A stretch of DNA of 21,331 nt, taken from assembly GCA_030620935.1 (NCBI GenBank), contig JAUXIP010000006.1, forward strand, positions 1 to 21,331. The letters are read 5' to 3'. Below, one piece after another: positions 1 to 6,603 of this stretch. This stretch comes from Deltaproteobacteria bacterium (GTDB lineage Bacteria > Desulfobacterota_B > Binatia > UBA9968). How positions within the stretch are numbered: position 1 is the first letter of the stretch; every line of letters starts with the position of its first letter. The translations under genes and the position numbers were made by a program. Below the pieces are notes generated by a model. That model searched no databases. It saw only the letters and a list, made by a program, of their open reading frames with translations, and had not been told where the DNA came from.

Positions 1-671
1 ACCTCTACGATCTTTTTTAACACCTCCTGGTGTATAGCCCGTCGCAGCATCCCTTGCGCCACGGCCTTGGGTCTTTTCTCGATCTCATAGCTGAGCCGTT
101 CGGCATCAAAAGTGACCTCATCAGGAGATCCCGTCAGGTAGTACTCAATGACCTCCTCCATCCGTTCGATTTTACGGACCTGCTTGAGGGGAGCTGCTCG
201 AGTCCCATTCGACTTTTCTACGACCACCTGCTCTTCGCCAACCGCCTTATACCGGATCGTCCCCAGTCGAATGTGTTCAAAGTTCGCGGCTTCGAGGGCT
301 TGAGTGAACCCTCCGTTCTCCTCGAGGTTCTTAGGCGGAGATGCCATCAGCTTGAAAAAAGATATAACTTCCTCGTCGCTGGCGCCCGGCTCGAAAGTCA
401 GGCTTTCGACATGGAAGCGCTCACATTCCTTCAGCAACGCGGCAACTCCGTTCTGCTTCGATTCGAGGGGCAAATCATTGACGACCAGGCGTCCCTCCAC
501 AGACCCTAAAGTCAGAGTGGATTCCGAGGCCAAAATTGCTTCAAGACGGGTTAAAAAGTTTCGGATGGACAGCCGCGTGGCGGGGTGTTTTTCCGAATAC
601 AAACGATACTGGTTCAAAACCAAGCCAAAAGACTTAACAAATTGCGCGTATTGTGTTTCCTTCTCTTGCAC
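1..671 (-). CDS. N-terminal part of a large HEAT/HD-type signalling protein (runs off left edge)
   Basis: A minus-strand reading frame stays open from a GTG at 671 to the left edge (223 codons seen), so the C-terminus is missing. The start is well fixed: an in-frame TAG lies immediately before the GTG, and a GAGGAG ribosome site sits about 8 bases upstream. The protein begins VQEKETQYAQFVKSFG and shows the pattern of an N-terminal module known from HD-GYP and HEAT-repeat proteins of soil bacteria: a helix with YSEKHP (about residues 26-31), a strand pair GSVEGRLVVNDLPL (about 57-70), then ESLTFEPGASDEEVISFFKL. Naming this module is from memory of the family. The effector domain would lie beyond the window, so the activity (phosphodiesterase, scaffold or other) cannot be stated. 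The plus-strand ORFs across this stretch are shadows of it. Confidence 0.72.
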   Translation of the reverse strand, partial: MQEKETQYAQFVKSFGLVLNQYRLYSEKHPATRLSIRNFLTRLEAILASESTLTLGSVEGRLVVNDLPLESKQNGVAALLKECERFHVESLTFEPGASDEEVISFFKLMASPPKNLEENGGFTQALEAANFEHIRLGTIRYKAVGEEQVVVEKSNGTRAAPLKQVRKIERMEEVIEYYLTGSPDEVTFDAERLSYEIEKRPKAVAQGMLRRAIHQEVLKKIVE

Positions 672-980
672 CTATTTCTCCTCACCTATTGGGCGAAAGC
701 CCAAGATCTAACTCCAAAGAGGCTCTTTCTACGAGCCTACCGCTAAAGAAATTAATGCAATCTCCATTCCGTACCGAGACAAGGCCGCCGGATTTCTGAA
801 GAGCTTTAGATATTAACGAGTTAGGCCAATCGTTACGCTATCTTTGACCAGTTTTTTGTGTTCTCAATGACCAGAAATTGTACAAACATGTCAGCCAGCG
901 ACCATTTATGGACTTCTGGAGGGACAATTGGAAGCAAGCTGGAATCAGGTAAGTCGGCTCGCAGGCAGGGAATTATAGAC
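672..980. other. Intergenic stretch, no gene recognised
   Basis: About 310 bases between two minus-strand genes. It holds two short hairpins: GGGC-GAAA-GCCC at 691-702, just upstream of the ribosome site of the left gene, and GGCTC/GAGCC at 721-737. The small plus-strand ORF that starts at 858 has no ribosome site and no recognisable motif, so I do not call it. The stretch presumably carries the promoter of the leftmost gene. I see no convincing -35/-10 pair. Confidence 0.4.
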
Positions 981-1268
981 TTAACAAACGTAAATTCGGA
1001 TGGAATCTTCCTCTATCCGATGGCCGCGGGTAATCAACCCTAAAATACTCCGGACATTGCGGCTGACATTATCGACATCACTCACCGGGAAACCGTCCTT
1101 TAAAAACTTTCCAATCAGCTTTTCTTCTCCGAGGGTCATAGTCTGGAGGTACTCCTCATTATCCTCTTTGAAGTAGCGCTCGGTTCCGGGCGCACAGTGG
1201 TCCAATTCGTTCTGTAGCTTCGACGATACCTTGATACCCACAAACAACCGTTTCTCCGTCTCGGCCAT
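981..1268 (-). CDS. Orphan conserved-looking 95-aa protein
   Basis: A 95-aa soluble, acidic protein with no signal peptide or membrane segment. The ATG at 1268 is preceded by a clear GGGGAG site with 7-base spacing, which supports real translation. The N-terminus (EKRLFVGIKVSSKLQNELD) resembles the first strand and helix of 2'-5' RNA ligase/LigT-type proteins. The rest lacks their HxT motifs and the length is half of that family, so this is probably only a local resemblance. The middle part, VTLGEEKL-like with GKFLKDGFP and DNVSRNV, has the mix of polar and glycine residues expected of a folded protein. It lies 69 bases downstream of the phosphatase-like gene on the same strand, so the two could be co-transcribed. 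Function unknown. Confidence 0.62.
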   Translation of the reverse strand: MAETEKRLFVGIKVSSKLQNELDHCAPGTERYFKEDNEEYLQTMTLGEEKLIGKFLKDGFPVSDVDNVSRNVRSILGLITRGHRIEEDSIRIYVC

Positions 1269-1337
1269 TTCTTTTCTCCCCTAATCCTTCCAGTACCACA
1301 CCCTCGTGCGAACAACCATAGCGTTTGCAAAGAAATT

Positions 1338-2417
1338 TCAAGCCGGAAACCGTCGCAGATTCCACAACCTGCTGTCATAACGAAGTGCCAATACGCCGCT
1401 GTCGTCCAACACCTGCAAGCTGATGACCGGATCCTTAGCTGTCCAGTTGATAGCAATCTTGCCAAAATTGTATTGCCGGAAATTAGCGGAACCGATCCGA
1501 TGTCGATTCGGCTCGTCATCGCTTCCGCCACCTCCACGGTTCAACCCGCTCGATGTCACGTCATACAATGGATAACCGATCCCCTCCGGCGAATCGCCAT
1601 CCAAGCGGGAAATCTCCGCTAAGTGACGGTCGCCGCTCAATAGGATCACCCCTTCTGCCTGGGTGTCTCGCAGCAATTGCAGAAGACGGGCGCGCTCGTG
1701 TGGCAGGTTGGCCCACTTTTCCCACCCGTGCTCTTCCGCAATCACCTGGATGCTCGAGACCAGCAGCCTCACCTCCGCCGGCCGGCGCAGTTGGGCTTCC
1801 AGCCAAGTCCATTGGGCTTCACCGAGCATCGAACTGGTTGTGTCAGTGCTCGGCACGTAGTGACCGGGAAAGTCATATTTTACGCCTTTTGGCCGCAGCG
1901 TCAGTGGGCCCCGGAAGTAGCGGGTATCCAGCAGGATCACCTGAACACGTTGGCCCTCGGGGCCAAAGATATGCGCGTCGTATATGCCCGGTCGAGAACG
2001 CATCGGCGCTGAATCCGGAACAGCAAAGAAATCCATGAACGCGCGTTGCGACTCGGCCTTCATCGGATACTCGGCCCCACCGTCGTTGACTCCATAGTCA
2101 TGATCGTCCCAAGTAGCCAATATGGTCGTACGTGCCCGCAGCCGCTGATACCCCGGTTGATCTTCCAATCGGGCATACTTCGCCCGCATGACAGTCATGT
2201 CCTCCGTGTCGGCATAAATATTGTCGCCGATAAAAAGAAACAAGTCAGGTTCCTGCTCAATAATGGCCTCCCAGAATGGTTGGCGTCGATCTTGGGACGC
2301 GCAGGAACCAAAAACAATCGTCCGCACCGGAGCCGACATGGGCTGCGGGCCGACATCTATTCTCGTGCTACAGGCTATGAGGAAGAAACAGACAATCGGA
2401 AAAACTCTGTGAACCAT
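1338..2417 (-). CDS. PhoD-like metallophosphatase, probable lipoprotein
   Basis: A 359-aa member of the PhoD-like alkaline phosphatase D / metallophosphatase family. Seen: GSCASQ at about residues 38-42, GDNIYAD at 64-70, WDDHDYG at 103-109, and SGDRHLAE about two-thirds along. These are the usual metal-ligand Asp, Asn and His positions. The N-terminus MVHRVFPIVCFFLIAC is a short lipoprotein signal with lipobox LIAC and Cys16, so the mature protein should be lipid-anchored outside the cytoplasm. I chose the ATG at 2417 because it puts the signal peptide at the start. A GTG at 2474 would add 19 residues ahead of it, and neither start has a strong ribosome site. Family members act as phosphomonoesterases or phosphodiesterases in phosphate scavenging; the substrate here cannot be read from the sequence. 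Confidence 0.85.
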   Translation of the reverse strand: MVHRVFPIVCFFLIACSTRIDVGPQPMSAPVRTIVFGSCASQDRRQPFWEAIIEQEPDLFLFIGDNIYADTEDMTVMRAKYARLEDQPGYQRLRARTTILATWDDHDYGVNDGGAEYPMKAESQRAFMDFFAVPDSAPMRSRPGIYDAHIFGPEGQRVQVILLDTRYFRGPLTLRPKGVKYDFPGHYVPSTDTTSSMLGEAQWTWLEAQLRRPAEVRLLVSSIQVIAEEHGWEKWANLPHERARLLQLLRDTQAEGVILLSGDRHLAEISRLDGDSPEGIGYPLYDVTSSGLNRGGGGSDDEPNRHRIGSANFRQYNFGKIAINWTAKDPVISLQVLDDSGVLALRYDSRLWNLRRFPA

Positions 2418-2584
2418 AGATGAGCCAATGATCTGAGGTCTGTATGCTCGCGCTATCGGGAGATTAGAGACCACATGAGATTATTCTCGACCTCCCCCCT
2501 CGAGAGGCGCGGTTCTTTTTTCGTTGAATGAAGATTTCGTGAGATTAGCTCCACTGTGCGGCCTAAACTGTTTGAGATTGAAGC

Positions 2585-2758
2585 CTAGACGGTAAGGCCA
2601 TACCTGGTCCCCTTGTTAGCCAACAGCCGCAGTAAAAGCAACCATTTCATGTTTGCTAACCTTAGTAACTCCTCGACCAAAGAATGAAAATTTGCCTCGT
2701 TGAGCCGATAGCAAAACTCCAAGTCCTCGTGTGTCGATAGCCTTAACGTGTATTTCAC
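2585..2758 (-). pseudogene. Remnant of a GNAT acetyltransferase (N-terminus only)
   Basis: A GTG at 2758, 17 bases after the stop of the HAD gene and preceded by a GAGAGAGG site, opens a 57-codon frame. The first ~30 residues, VKYTLRLSTHEDLEFCYRL and onward through NEANFHSLVEELL, match the first strand and helix of GNAT N-acetyltransferases (the YTLRPATxxDxEFLYxLxEAT pattern). The acetyl-CoA binding motif is absent. The remaining residues, ending GTRYGLTV, do not look like GNAT, and the frame stops where about 120 more residues would be expected. I therefore read it as a truncated gene once in operon with the HAD phosphatase. An inverted repeat lies at the point where similarity ends. An alternative is a genuine short protein. 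Confidence 0.55.
2615..2660. repeat. Imperfect 10-bp inverted repeat at the end of the GNAT remnant
   Basis: The arms GTTAGCCAAC (2615-2624) and GTTTGCTAAC (2651-2660) are inverted copies with one mismatch and a 26-base loop. They sit where the GNAT similarity stops. It could be a hairpin or the trace of a small insertion. No target duplication was found. Confidence 0.4.
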
Positions 2759-2775
2759 CGCCTCTCTCTCGGTTT

Positions 2776-3390
2776 TCAGACCGACCTCTCTGGTAACGCT
2801 TGGGCGATCTCGCACCACTGATTGTATCGCCTTATCCCTGGGTGCTCGACCTCCGTGCGATTCCACGGATGGTCGATCAAAGCGACAGGAACTCCCATCT
2901 GATCTGCCAAGTACTTGGCCATCGGCAGCGAATCCTCCACTGCCCAACAGAATTTTTGATTAGCCAATTCCTTCAACGTGATGCCGTTTGTGTTCCGTGT
3001 CTCAAAACGTCCGTATTTATCAACCACAGTGAAGGAATGATAGGGCACTTGATGGCGAGCCAACCACTCAAGGGAGGACTCATAAGTTGTGGGCGGTCGT
3101 CCCGTCACAATCGCAATCTCATATCCCGCCCTGACCCACTGCTCTAATCCTGGAATCGCTCCTTCCATCGGTTCAAGGCTCAAAAGCTCGTCCGTCTGAT
3201 TGACGATGCGGTAAAACTCGGTGACTTCCTGTGGTTGTAGTCCACACGCCTGACAAACATCGAAGGTGTATAGTTGCTCGTAGAGCAACTTTTTCCCAAA
3301 TTCTCGCTCAACAATAGCGAGTAATTTCCGTGCCGTATGGCACAGAACATCATCCATATCGACGTAAATAGTTTTCTTTTCAGCTCCCAT
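2776..3390 (-). CDS. HAD-superfamily 5'-nucleotidase (deoxy, type C-like)
   Basis: A 204-aa HAD hydrolase. Seen: motif I YVDMDDVL with nucleophile Asp11 and Asp13, motif II IVTGRP with Thr96, a Lys in the 125-140 region as motif III candidate, and motif IV AVEDS (Glu152-Asp153). The C-terminal VALIDHPWNR stretch is characteristic of the NT5C/5'(3')-deoxyribonucleotidase-like family (PF06941 type). Length fits the family. The expected reaction is dephosphorylation of (deoxy)nucleoside monophosphates in the cytoplasm; substrate choice is inferred. The ATG at 3390 overlaps the end of a 39-codon upstream ORF by 11 bases, which suggests translational coupling. A GNAT remnant follows 17 bases after its stop. 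Confidence 0.83.
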   Translation of the reverse strand: MGAEKKTIYVDMDDVLCHTARKLLAIVEREFGKKLLYEQLYTFDVCQACGLQPQEVTEFYRIVNQTDELLSLEPMEGAIPGLEQWVRAGYEIAIVTGRPPTTYESSLEWLARHQVPYHSFTVVDKYGRFETRNTNGITLKELANQKFCWAVEDSLPMAKYLADQMGVPVALIDHPWNRTEVEHPGIRRYNQWCEIAQALPERSV

Positions 3391-3499
3391 TCTTGATAAA
3401 CTCTGGCTCTGCCTGGCTTAACCACTTGCTCTTGATGGCATTTCCGAGATCTTTCGCGTTAATGTTCTCGAGATTAACACTGACGATATTATAGTCCAT
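3380..3499 (-). CDS. Possible 39-aa small protein overlapping the HAD gene start
   Basis: An ATG at 3499 opens a 39-codon frame whose TGA lies 11 bases inside the HAD gene. The product begins MDYNIVSVNLENINAKDLG and ends EPEFIKNGS. It has a balanced amino-acid mix unlike a chance frame and no membrane segment. No strong ribosome site is seen. The overlap suggests it is translated and couples to the HAD gene, either as a small protein or as a leader. It could also be the tail of a longer lost protein, since a longer open frame continues upstream to 3715 across the neighbouring GNAT gene, but that part reads as a shadow. Confidence 0.35.
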   Translation of the reverse strand: MDYNIVSVNLENINAKDLGNAIKSKWLSQAEPEFIKNGS

Positions 3500-3554
3500 G
3501 TCAATTGAGCCTGCATGTCTGGAGCATCCGGTAAGGTGGTGCGCCACGTTTTGC

Positions 3555-4067
3555 CTAAGTTGCCTTGCCCGTATCAACTTCTGCTGCAAGGCGCTCCATG
3601 GGCTCGCTAGTAAGTCGATACACAGTCCACTCGTCCAGCGGGCGCGCACCGAGAGCACGGTAGAAACGGATCGCGGGCTGATTCCAGTCCAAGACAGACC
3701 ATTCCAACCTGCCACAACCTCTCTTAACAGCTATTTTCGCCGTATAAGCCAACAGCTGCCGACCTAGCCCACGTCCACGCCACTGCGGCAATATGAACAG
3801 ATCTTCAACGTACAGACCGGGCCGCGCCAGAAAAGTCGAGTAGTTGTGGAAGAAGACTGCGAAACCGACCGGCTCCGCCTCAGCATAGGCGATGATAACT
3901 TCTGCACTTCGTCGCGTCCCGAATAGCGACTCGCGCAGGCTCGCCTCAGTGGCAACCACTTCATGGGTGAGATGCTCGTACTCGGCGAGCTCCTTAATGA
4001 ATCTGAGGATGACCGGGATATCCTCTTCTGTCGCCGGCTCGATCCGAAACGGGGCTTCCGTGCTCAC
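3555..4067 (-). CDS. GNAT N-acetyltransferase, spermidine/thialysine type
   Basis: A 170-aa GNAT enzyme that transfers acetyl from acetyl-CoA to an amine. The acetyl-CoA loop is QWRGRGLG (R97-G102, RxxGxG). The surrounding GLYVEDLFILP, RLEWSVLDWNQPAIRFYRALGA and EWTVYRL are the signature of the SSAT/thialysine acetyltransferase subfamily, so polyamines or lysine-like amines are likely substrates (inferred). I chose the GTG at 4067 because GGAGG lies 8 bases upstream. The ATG 36 bases further out has no ribosome site and adds a poor N-terminus. The gene is divergent from the plus-strand pair at 4133. Confidence 0.85.
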   Translation of the reverse strand: MSTEAPFRIEPATEEDIPVILRFIKELAEYEHLTHEVVATEASLRESLFGTRRSAEVIIAYAEAEPVGFAVFFHNYSTFLARPGLYVEDLFILPQWRGRGLGRQLLAYTAKIAVKRGCGRLEWSVLDWNQPAIRFYRALGARPLDEWTVYRLTSEPMERLAAEVDTGKAT

Positions 4068-4096
4068 AATGGTTTCCTCCGGGTTATCAACAAACC

Positions 4097-4125
4097 TTGA
4101 CATTAGGAGACAAGCAAATTAAAAA
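4097..4125 (+). promoter_or_regulatory. Candidate promoter of the two-gene plus-strand operon
   Basis: A perfect TTGACA (4097-4102) is followed after 17 bases by TAAAAA (4120-4125), a poor -10. If used, transcription would start almost at the ATG at 4133, giving a nearly leaderless message. AGGAG at 4105-4109 lies too far from that ATG but is well spaced (8 bases) from an in-frame ATT at 4118, a rare start codon. Confidence 0.35.
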
Positions 4126-4132
4126 CTGTTTT

Positions 4133-4336
4133 ATGATCTACATTCAAATCTCAGAAAAGCACGACGCCAAGGGCTTCCTCAAATTAGCAAAGAGTGGCAC
4201 TCCGGTGTATTGCCTACCTAAAAATACTTACGGCGTCCAAGCAGACCATATCAAAATCCTTAAGCGAGAGGGAGTCCCATTCAAAAAGCTGGACCCCAGA
4301 CACGTTTCCCTCCCAAAATCTGCCCTGGTGGCATGA
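4133..4336 (+). CDS. Unknown 67-aa protein, first gene of a coupled pair
   Basis: A 67-aa basic, soluble protein with no recognised domain. It begins MIYIQISEKHDAKGFLKLAK, then SGTPVYCLPKNTYGV, and ends LPKSALVA, with several Lys-rich segments. The ATG at 4133 is chosen because upstream in-frame codons offer only TTG (4097) or ATT (4118). Its TGA overlaps the ATG of the next gene (ATGA at 4333-4336), so the two are translationally coupled. The pair is the only plus-strand gene group in the left three-quarters of the window and is visibly more AT-rich and lysine-rich than its neighbours. The small size and coupling would fit a toxin-antitoxin or regulator pair, but no such family is recognised. 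Confidence 0.6.
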   Translation: MIYIQISEKHDAKGFLKLAKSGTPVYCLPKNTYGVQADHIKILKREGVPFKKLDPRHVSLPKSALVA

Positions 4337-4647
4337 AAAAATACGAGATTTACCTGCCCCTAAAATACAACAACGGCAAGGAAATCGAGCCCGTAAAAAT
4401 CAAACGAATCCGCGAAGAATTAATCTCGGTTTTCGGAGCGCCGACCGTAAGCTCTTTGTCCGCCCCCTACCAGGGAAACTGGAAATACGGTGGTGTAGAA
4501 TTCATCGACGATATCATAAAGATTGAAATCATTACTGGCGACGATAGAAAAACTCAGAAGTTTTTCAAAGATTTCAAAGAACGTCTGAAGCAGGATCTTA
4601 GGCAAATCGACTTCTTAATAACCGTACAAGATATCCGCACAATTTGA
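4333..4647 (+). CDS. Unknown 104-aa protein, second gene of a coupled pair
   Basis: A 104-aa protein beginning MKKYEIYLPLKYNNGKEIEP. The alternating strand/helix pattern (YEIYLPLKY strand, KIKRIREELISVFGA helix, then GGVEFIDDIIKIEIITGDD strands, FFKDFKERLKQDLR helix, FLITVQDIRTI strand) suggests a compact alpha/beta ferredoxin-like fold. That is an inference from pattern only. No catalytic motif is recognised. The start overlaps the stop of the preceding gene by four bases. The gene converges on the HEAT-repeat gene, leaving 126 bases in which only a weak hairpin (GAGCC/GGCTC near 4680-4697) is seen. Confidence 0.65.
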   Translation: MKKYEIYLPLKYNNGKEIEPVKIKRIREELISVFGAPTVSSLSAPYQGNWKYGGVEFIDDIIKIEIITGDDRKTQKFFKDFKERLKQDLRQIDFLITVQDIRTI

Positions 4648-4773
4648 TGAAAGTCTGGCGACAGAATACACATTTTTAAAGAGCCTTTCGGTTGGCTCCC
4701 ACGGATTCTCTATACTCAAACTGCCAAGCTAGTCCCCACCTTGAACCCTGTATCATTTTTCCGCCGAATTCAC

Positions 4774-5664
4774 TCATCTATGCTTTTTCTTTCTCACAAT
4801 CTTCAGGGCAGCCTTTTTAACATTCATGTTCGGGTCATCGAGAAGGGGTTCAATCTCTGCTCGCAATGATTGCAGAATACTCTCCCCAGCCTCTTCGCCC
4901 AATCTTTTCAATGCCAATTCTCGAATCCGGCCATCATTGTCCCTCAGGCATTTCCGGTATACATCGAGGTGCTCTCGGGCCTCCGTAATCGGCCCTAAAC
5001 AAACCAGGGCATCGAAGCGGAGGTCAGGGTCCTCGTGCTCCAAATATCTAATATAGACCTTCGTGACTTTGTCTCCCTTAGAATGAAAACGCCACAAGTT
5101 AAATAGGATGCTCTTTCTTTGCTCTAAGGAACCATGGGCAAGTCTGTCCACAAGCAGGTCCAAGATTCTGTCGTCCCGGAGGTTGCACATCGCGCTGACG
5201 GCCGTCTTCTGAACGCGGGGATCAGTATCATAAAGTCGCCCGATCAACGACGTCGCCGCCTGACAATTTCCTTCCCAACCGATGGCAAAGGTTGAGTGAA
5301 GTCTTTGCTCAGCGTCTGAACTTTCGATCTGTTTCAGCAGCCGGTCAAGGAGCGGCTGAGGATCTTGCAACAACGGCCCAATCACACTCAACTGGATAGC
5401 CGCATCATGACGAATCTCCTCCGTTTCCGAAGGGTCGGTCATCAGATCGTACAAGGGCCAAACAATTTCGTCCCTGGCGAAGGTAGCAAGAACAAACATG
5501 ATTTCACGTTTAAGATCCCTGTCCGCATGCTTCATAGCCCGCAGAAGCAGAGAGACGGCCTGATCGCTTTCCGCTGAGAATAATTCCGGGGATTCAATCA
5601 GTTTCTTGGCCTTCTCAAGAATTCGCTCTCTCGGCTCAAATTCGGTCACACGATTCTTCCTCAT
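4774..5664 (-). CDS. HEAT-repeat protein
   Basis: A 296-aa all-helical protein without signal peptide or membrane segment. Paired-helix units of about 30-40 residues run through it, for example DRDLKREIMFVLATFARDE, EIRHDAAIQLSVIGP, EQRLHSTFAIGWEG, DPRVQKTAVSAMCNLRDD, DPDLRFDALVCLG, DGRIRELALKRLGE and DPNMNVKKAALKIVRKK. These are HEAT/PBS-lyase-like repeats: Asp-Pro or Asp turn, then a helix with conserved Arg and Ala. Such proteins are usually binding scaffolds in the cytoplasm; no partner can be read here. The start codon ATG at 5664 lies 65 bases from the next upstream gene on the same strand, so co-transcription with that acetyltransferase is possible. Confidence 0.8.
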   Translation of the reverse strand: MRKNRVTEFEPRERILEKAKKLIESPELFSAESDQAVSLLLRAMKHADRDLKREIMFVLATFARDEIVWPLYDLMTDPSETEEIRHDAAIQLSVIGPLLQDPQPLLDRLLKQIESSDAEQRLHSTFAIGWEGNCQAATSLIGRLYDTDPRVQKTAVSAMCNLRDDRILDLLVDRLAHGSLEQRKSILFNLWRFHSKGDKVTKVYIRYLEHEDPDLRFDALVCLGPITEAREHLDVYRKCLRDNDGRIRELALKRLGEEAGESILQSLRAEIEPLLDDPNMNVKKAALKIVRKKKHR

Positions 5665-5729
5665 TGGTCAACCCCGCACTAGTTGCGCTTTTCTCCATCA
5701 GCCAGGACCATATCTCCCGTACATCTCCC

Positions 5730-6263
5730 TTACTTCGTTATCGCATAGCAGTAGCAATCACGCGGCTCATTGCTCCGGTTCGGATGCATGGTCCATCGGC
5801 GCAGAATTCCTTCTTGCTGCATTCCGGACTTCTCCATCACGCGTGCCGAAGCCAGGTTCTCCACATCACAAACCGCCCATACCGTATATATACCCTCTTC
5901 TTTGAGCGCCCAGTTTACCACAGCTTTAATAGCTTCCGTCATGAAGCCTTGTCCCCAAAACTTTTTGGCCAGGACATAACCCAACTCCACCTTGTGCCCG
6001 TCCACCCGCACTCCAACCGCTCCTAACAGATGATCGTCCTCTTTCCTCAAGATCACCCACTGAAACGCTTTGCCGTCCTCCCACGCGGTGGCACAGTCAC
6101 GCAGGTGCGCACGCGTGTCTTTGATGTTGCCAGTGGGCTGCCAGGTCAGATACCTTGTTACCTCAGAGTCTTGTGCATATTCGGCAAAGATCGCCTCTGC
6201 ATCCTCCATGATTGAACGCCGCAGCCGTAACCGATCCGTTTCTATGACCTCAGGCGGTTTCAT
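5730..6263 (-). CDS. GNAT N-acetyltransferase, RimJ/RimL type
   Basis: A 177-aa GNAT enzyme. It begins MKPPEVIETDRLRLRR, the ETxRLxLRR strand typical of the RimJ/RimL (Acetyltransf_3) group. The acetyl-CoA motif region is ELGYVLAKKFWGQGFMTEA, and it continues VENLASARVMEKSGMQQEG, the usual NxxSxRVxEKxGF element. Family members acetylate protein N-termini or small amines; the substrate here is unknown. I used the ATG at 6263, which puts the ETDRLRLRR strand at the expected place. Slightly longer starts up to 6272 are possible and no clear ribosome site separates them. Confidence 0.85.
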   Translation of the reverse strand: MKPPEVIETDRLRLRRSIMEDAEAIFAEYAQDSEVTRYLTWQPTGNIKDTRAHLRDCATAWEDGKAFQWVILRKEDDHLLGAVGVRVDGHKVELGYVLAKKFWGQGFMTEAIKAVVNWALKEEGIYTVWAVCDVENLASARVMEKSGMQQEGILRRWTMHPNRSNEPRDCYCYAITK

Positions 6264-6603
6264 TTTCAACAAACCAAGAACTAAATGTTGTCGGCACCTC
6301 TGGAATTAAATCATGGTGCCGAGCCCGTTAGCTCAAATGAGATGGTGAGCGCTGGCTAAGTGTTCGTAGAACTCCAATACCGATCTATTCATCCGTAACC
6401 TTATAATAACGAAGCAAAAGGAGATTTGGTTGACACGGACAGACTAAAATTCTGCCCTACAGGTCATTTGGAGAGCTTTCCAGCCGCTCTGGCGGGGAGA
6501 TGAATGTAGGGTGATAATAAATGGCCTAGAGAAGAATCTTCCCAGCCAATGAAAACTGTTTCCGTTCGGATTGGGGCGCCGGACAGCAGATACGCAACCC
6601 GCT
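6264..6603. other. Intergenic stretch with short inverted motif, no gene
   Basis: About 340 bases between two minus-strand genes. I see no convincing ORF or RNA. CCCTACA (about 6456-6462) and TGTAGGG (about 6505-6511) form an inverted pair. TGGCGGGGAGA at 6490-6500 recurs at 10879-10889 beside the methyltransferase remnant. A TTGACA at about 6431 has no -10 at proper spacing. Confidence 0.35.

Noticed and set aside
30..711. Two plus-strand ORFs at the left edge
   Set aside because: They overlap a minus-strand frame with a proper ribosome site, GTG start and family-like protein pattern; the plus-strand proteins look like shadows, rich in Ser, Arg and Leu with no motif.
2615..2660. Integron attC site
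   Set aside because: The arms resemble GTT...AAC ends, but the inner bases do not fit the GTTRRRY/RYYYAAC core sites and the length is too short.
4678..4700. Terminator between the plus-strand pair and the HEAT gene
   Set aside because: GAGCC/GGCTC makes only a 5-bp stem and there is no adequate T-run on either strand.
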